64,000 bases of DNA, from positions 1 to 64,000 of the forward strand of contig DATJPT010000003.1 in the NCBI GenBank assembly GCA_035506275.1, in the 5' to 3' direction. The notes beneath the pieces were generated by a model that saw only the letters and a program-made list of their open reading frames with translations, was not told where the DNA came from and made no database searches. Position numbers and translations under genes: made by a program. This stretch comes from Bacteroidota bacterium (GTDB taxonomy: Bacteria; Bacteroidota; Ignavibacteria; UBA10030; UBA8401). Below, in pieces: positions 61,701-64,000 of this stretch (positions are counted from its first letter, which is position 1; each line of letters starts with the position of its first letter).

Positions 61701-61990
61701 ACCGCTGCCATTGAGTCAAAATTAGCTTTTCTTGATAGGCAATCGGCCATCATATTCAAGCAATGAACGTATCTCTCCCATCTCTTTGCCACCAGAAAAA
61801 TATCGCCGGCTCTTTGGAGATCCCCTAATGCACTATCATATTCCGCATTGAGATGACAATCCATTGCATGCTTCAGAATAATTTCTGCTTGTACGGTGTC
61901 ACATCCGGTCTGGGCATAGCTATAGAGAGGAAAGGCTAACATTCCAATAAGAATGTACAAATGCATCCGAAAGGTGGGTAGAAGACTCAT
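58739..61990 (-). CDS. Exported TPR-CHAT caspase-like protease
   Basis: 1083 residues. A signal peptide (about 1-28, ending SYAQ) directs export. About a dozen tetratricopeptide repeats fill residues 35-480 (for example YEKGDIERSANFLNAAIKIYR and GDLEKAIDYYEKAISLNKQ), followed by a helical linker and a C-terminal CHAT domain (about 730-1080). The caspase dyad is intact: His946 in IHIATHGY and Cys995 in VVLSSCESGLG. It is convergent with, and five bases from, the zinc-finger anti-sigma gene, whose outer part would lie in the same compartment. A protease role is inferred from the dyad. Base composition is visibly more AT-rich than the housekeeping genes. Confidence 0.9.
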   Translation of the reverse strand: MSLLPTFRMHLYILIGMLAFPLYSYAQTGCDTVQAEIILKHAMDCHLNAEYDSALGDLQRAGDIFLVAKRWERYVHCLNMMADCLSRKANFDSMAAVLRLAQSVSMRNLGSDNIENASTLSLLGLLNIYKDELELAVHNIEDGKRIREKRLDSRDRRIADSDYLLGSASIRKGDFNSALDLFSKALSIYRLNDSSDNFNRCLTLLGMGYALFLQSNFDAALDYFLQAYDIVNCGERKYMSILADCDVYLGSTYYEKGDIERSANFLNAAIKIYRKLFGCDNLFLASCYSRLGLISEAEGDLEKAIDYYEKAISLNKQYVGDNHLFIAIDLRQLSHAYAEKNDLDHALAFSKKALSIHQRVSGKNHPELAYTYEILANIYKKRHQYSLSLRNFNKALKLRSQLKDSNDRNDIANLYSEIGSVFSATRNFGQALAYYNRALYLHNKLPEPNRPNKAAVLKGIGDVYESLKQPSTALRYYQQSLSILVPGFTDSSVYANPSIITFPNSRDLIGILTSKSLAFEQLYKQKSHDARDLRSALATYEYISGLLDAMRKTIATENSKLFLQEQSYLMYQNAIRLCLTLSGLTKERTLKESAFHFAENSKANVLLDGLLDSEAKRFAGVPDSIIQAERSLKVRLAFNTTQLQKEEEKRGSIDTAKIMFLQDQCFACNNEEENLYRFLENNYPKYYDLKYENHIVSIDETQNAIDDQTAIVEYCLTQKDLAVFVITKTSCKLFSIALPPAFNSLVSSFYRSIKTVEELAYVQNGSKLYNSLIQPIKKAIVGKKRLIIIPDGVLYYIPFEALIANSYANAKGSIDFTKIHYLLNNYEISYSYSSSFYVNHIRQKALTVGQQSFVGFAPVFRDSDSNGVFSSNTLREFEKDKSAYRSITVDGKKFNELKYSAQEVSAVAQDFQKTGLLGLSFLYNGATEENFKSNVGKYSCIHIATHGYINEEHPQLSMLLFSQTQRTPAIEDGVLYASETYNLNLKADLVVLSSCESGLGKLVKGEGMMAMTRGFFYSGARNVIFSLWKVYDRPTNKLMRDFYNHVLDGETFTSALRKSKLRLIADRTTAFPTKWSGFILVGD

Positions 61991-62713
61991 CGTTCAGGCA
62001 AGTGATTACTACGAGGGGATTATGCCTAATGCTGTTTGTTATAGCAACATTGACTCGCTATCAAAATTGAGGCTCATGATAAGAATAATAGAAGACAAAA
62101 GGACGGATTTTCATCCCCCTGACTCCTTTGGTCACATTCCCCAATCAATTGCGCAAGCCGCAGCCGCTCTCCCCCAGTGGCAGACGACTTGCACAATTTT
62201 TCGTCCAGGTCGTTCCTGAGTTGGTCCCGAGCGCTTCTGTCTCCCCACTTGGAACGCACCGTCCGCTGATTGGGTTGTTTTATTTACCTATATATATCCG
62301 TTGACAGGCAATTCTGGAGATTCCTTTTGAAAATATTTTGCCTTTTTTAAAATAACGGCGCCATAACAAAATGAGCGCTTAGCAAAGATATTGTTGCTTT
62401 GCTCCTAAAAGCAGCGGCCTCTCATGTGGATAAGAACTTACTTGATGTCGATCCGACGAGCGAACAGCCACAAAAATGCCCGATAGTTTTTTGTTCCTTT
62501 ACACTTCACCCATCATTGCGCCAGCCAAAATATTGACTGAAATTTGTTTTTTTATTATTTTTGTTCCCGTCTCATCAGTAGGAAGAATTTATGCCATGGA
62601 ACAAAGTACTCTGACGTTTCGTCCAAACTGATTGAAGCAAAGTGGCATGCTGTTTATTTCGTTCCTGACGCTATCGCCTCTTTTTCTGGAAATATTATTT
62701 AGATAGAGAACTA
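61991..62713. other. Long intergenic region, no supported gene
   Basis: About 720 bases between the divergent TPR-CHAT and ABC ATPase genes. The part at 62100-62260 is more GC-rich and has a weak open frame on the minus strand (62074-62259, with GGERLRLAQLIGECDQRSQGD) that I cannot match. The part at 62290-62700 is AT-rich and holds runs of T. It must carry the promoters of both flanking genes. No RNA gene recognised. Confidence 0.5.
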
Positions 62714-63661
62714 ATGTCCATTACTGTCCGCAACCTGACAAAATTATACGGCGAAGAAAAAGCAATCGACGATATCTCGTTCGATGTGAAGACGGGAGAA
62801 ATTCTTGGATTCCTCGGACCAAACGGCGCCGGCAAAACAACGACGATGAAGATCATTACGTGCTATATGCCCCCCAGCGCTGGAACGGTCACCGTCGACG
62901 ATCTTGATGTGGCCAGCCGGTCGCTCGAAGTCCGCCGCAAGATCGGATATTTGCCCGAATTGAATCCGCTCTATCTCGACATGAACGTCCTGGAATACCT
63001 GGAATATTCCGCCCAACTCCACAAAATGACCAAGCCGCAAATCCGCCAGCGGATGCGCGAGATGGTGGATGTGTGCGGGTTGTCGGACGTGCGGCATAAA
63101 GATATCGGCGAATTGTCGAAAGGTTACCGGCAACGTGTCGGGCTGGCGCAGGCGATGATCCACGATCCCGAAGTCCTCATTCTGGATGAACCGACGAGCG
63201 GACTCGACCCGAACCAGATCGTCGAAATACGGAACCTCATCAGGAAGCTCGGCAGCGCGAAAACGGTGATCCTCTCCACGCATATTCTCTCCGAAGTCCA
63301 GGCGACGTGCGATAGAGTGATTATCATCAACGATGGAAAAATTGTCGCAGACGGAACTCCGGACCATCTGCAAAATGAGTTTCGCGGTTCGGATATTATT
63401 TCGTTGGAACTCAAAGCCGATGTCGCCAACGGTATGACGGATATTTTCCCCAAGATTAAAGCTCTTCCGAATGTCGAAAATGTCCAGTATCAGAATCCGT
63501 CGCCCGGCCTGCACCGTCTTATTATCAACGCTGCCAAAGGGTCGGATATTCGCGAAGCGCTTTTCCGCCAAGCGGTGAGCGAGAAATGGCTTTTGTTGGA
63601 AATTCACAGGGAGGCGACAAGCCTGGAAGAAGTTTTCCATAAGTTGACGACTGTTAACTGA
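62714..63661 (+). CDS. ABC-2-type transporter ATP-binding protein (GldA-like)
   Basis: 315 residues. Walker A GPNGAGKTTT (about 36-45), Q-loop YLPELNPLY, signature LSKGYRQRVGLAQAM (about 136-150), Walker B VLILDEPTSGLDPNQ and H-loop STHILSE. The long C-terminal extension (about 225-315) is typical of GldA/NatA-type ATPases of ABC-2 exporters. In Bacteroidota GldA is tied to gliding motility, but here the membrane partner lies beyond the window edge, so the substrate is unknown. Confidence 0.9.
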   Translation: MSITVRNLTKLYGEEKAIDDISFDVKTGEILGFLGPNGAGKTTTMKIITCYMPPSAGTVTVDDLDVASRSLEVRRKIGYLPELNPLYLDMNVLEYLEYSAQLHKMTKPQIRQRMREMVDVCGLSDVRHKDIGELSKGYRQRVGLAQAMIHDPEVLILDEPTSGLDPNQIVEIRNLIRKLGSAKTVILSTHILSEVQATCDRVIIINDGKIVADGTPDHLQNEFRGSDIISLELKADVANGMTDIFPKIKALPNVENVQYQNPSPGLHRLIINAAKGSDIREALFRQAVSEKWLLLEIHREATSLEEVFHKLTTVN

Positions 63662-63710
63662 TCACCGTTTTTCATCGTGGCTGATTGTGGGATCGGAAAT
63701 AAACTGCTCT

Positions 63711-64000
63711 ATGAAATATGAAGGGAAAGTCTTCAAGGGGAAAGCTCTCCTTGAAACCAATGAGCTCATCTTCCGCGGTGATCACCGGCTTACGATTCCC
63801 TTCAAGAAAATGAAATCCGTCGACGCAGACGAGAGTGAGTTGACGGTGGTCTTCGACGGCGGTACGGCTTCCTTCACTATCGAGAAAAGGGCCGAGCAAT
63901 GGCAGGATAAAATTTTACACCCGAAAAGCGTCCTGGATAAACTCGGGGTCAAAGAGGACTCGCTGGTAAGCGTGAAAGGGATAACCGATAAGGATTTTTT
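63711..64000 (+). CDS. Hypothetical protein (3' end outside window)
   Basis: An open frame from ATG 63711 with at least 96 codons and no stop before the edge: MKYEGKVFKGKALLETNELIF, then alternating charged and hydrophobic strands (SELTVVFDGGTASFTIEK) and VLDKLGVKEDSLVSVKGITDKDF. It looks like a small beta-rich domain with a helical tail, but I do not recognise the family. It follows the ABC ATPase on the same strand by 49 bases. Confidence 0.62.
   Translation, partial: MKYEGKVFKGKALLETNELIFRGDHRLTIPFKKMKSVDADESELTVVFDGGTASFTIEKRAEQWQDKILHPKSVLDKLGVKEDSLVSVKGITDKDF

Noticed and set aside
56955-62700. tRNA-bounded genomic island with att repeats
   Set aside because: I found no second copy of the tRNA 3' end and no integrase on this side, so a formal island call is not supported.
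1-64000. CRISPR array or insertion sequences
   Set aside because: No regularly spaced direct repeats, no cas genes and no transposase were recognised. The CHAT protein is not accompanied by Cas7/gRAMP-type genes.

Overview
The window looks like a chromosomal contig from an FCB-group bacterium, most likely the Ignavibacteria/Chlorobi side of Bacteroidota. This is an inference from gene content, since no rRNA is present. The pointers are a GWxTD-domain protein, a gamma-alpha fused 2-oxoacid:ferredoxin oxidoreductase (KorAB), an Hc1-type histone-like protein, a GldA-like ABC ATPase, an ArgJ-type arginine pathway and an exported TPR-CHAT protein beside a sigma/anti-sigma pair. Genes are densely packed, often with ATGA overlaps, and most boundaries carry readable Shine-Dalgarno sites.

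Layout. 1-2.25 kb is the intI end of an integron: integrase, attI, a complete arr (rifampin ADP-ribosyltransferase) cassette with its attC, and the start of a second cassette coding for a putative lipoprotein. 2.3-9.7 kb is a carbohydrate block (GH2 enzyme with discoidin-like domains, Gfo/Idh/MocA oxidoreductase, GH31 alpha-glucosidase). 9.9-19.4 kb is mostly housekeeping: phosphofructokinase, aldo/keto reductase, DUF971 protein, a catalytic/non-catalytic M16 peptidase pair, a CBS protein, Aat, PurC, an Mrp-type Fe-S carrier and an Nfu protein. 19.5-29.3 kb (minus strand) holds glcD-like, GWxTD, pdxA and ftsE, then nrnA, pepA, two redoxins and serA. 29.4-33.2 kb is ccdA-korA-korB with its own promoter and terminator. 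33.3-38.3 kb is an arginine operon argC-argJ-argB-argR-argG headed by two tandem ARG boxes.

38.4-43.4 kb has ychF, a beta-propeller protein with a c-type heme motif, a large surface lipoprotein and a SufT-like protein. 43.4-49.1 kb is an iron locus: fur-feoA-feoA-feoB, a 52-residue Cys-rich FeoB partner and a TonB-dependent receptor, with two palindromic operator candidates upstream of fur. 49.3-52.5 kb is an SDR, a CPBP-like membrane protein that has lost its histidines, a deoxyhypusine synthase-like enzyme and an H1-like protein. 52.5-54.6 kb is an ECF sigma factor with a zinc-less anti-sigma. 54.7-56.8 kb has S21, a zinc-ribbon protein and an ATP-grasp enzyme.

After a CAU tRNA at 56.9 kb comes the most system-like accessory block: a divergent sigma-70-like factor, translationally coupled to a zinc-finger membrane anti-sigma, convergent with a secreted TPR-CHAT caspase-like protease. 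The window closes with an ABC-2 ATPase and the start of a small unknown gene.

The main items for a second look are the arr integron cassette with self-consistent boundaries, the exported CHAT protease beside a sigma/anti-sigma pair, the deoxyhypusine synthase/H1-like neighbourhood, the ARG boxes, the Fur/Rrf2-like operators and a dispersed double-hairpin repeat. No CRISPR array, insertion sequence, rRNA or replication origin was recognised.
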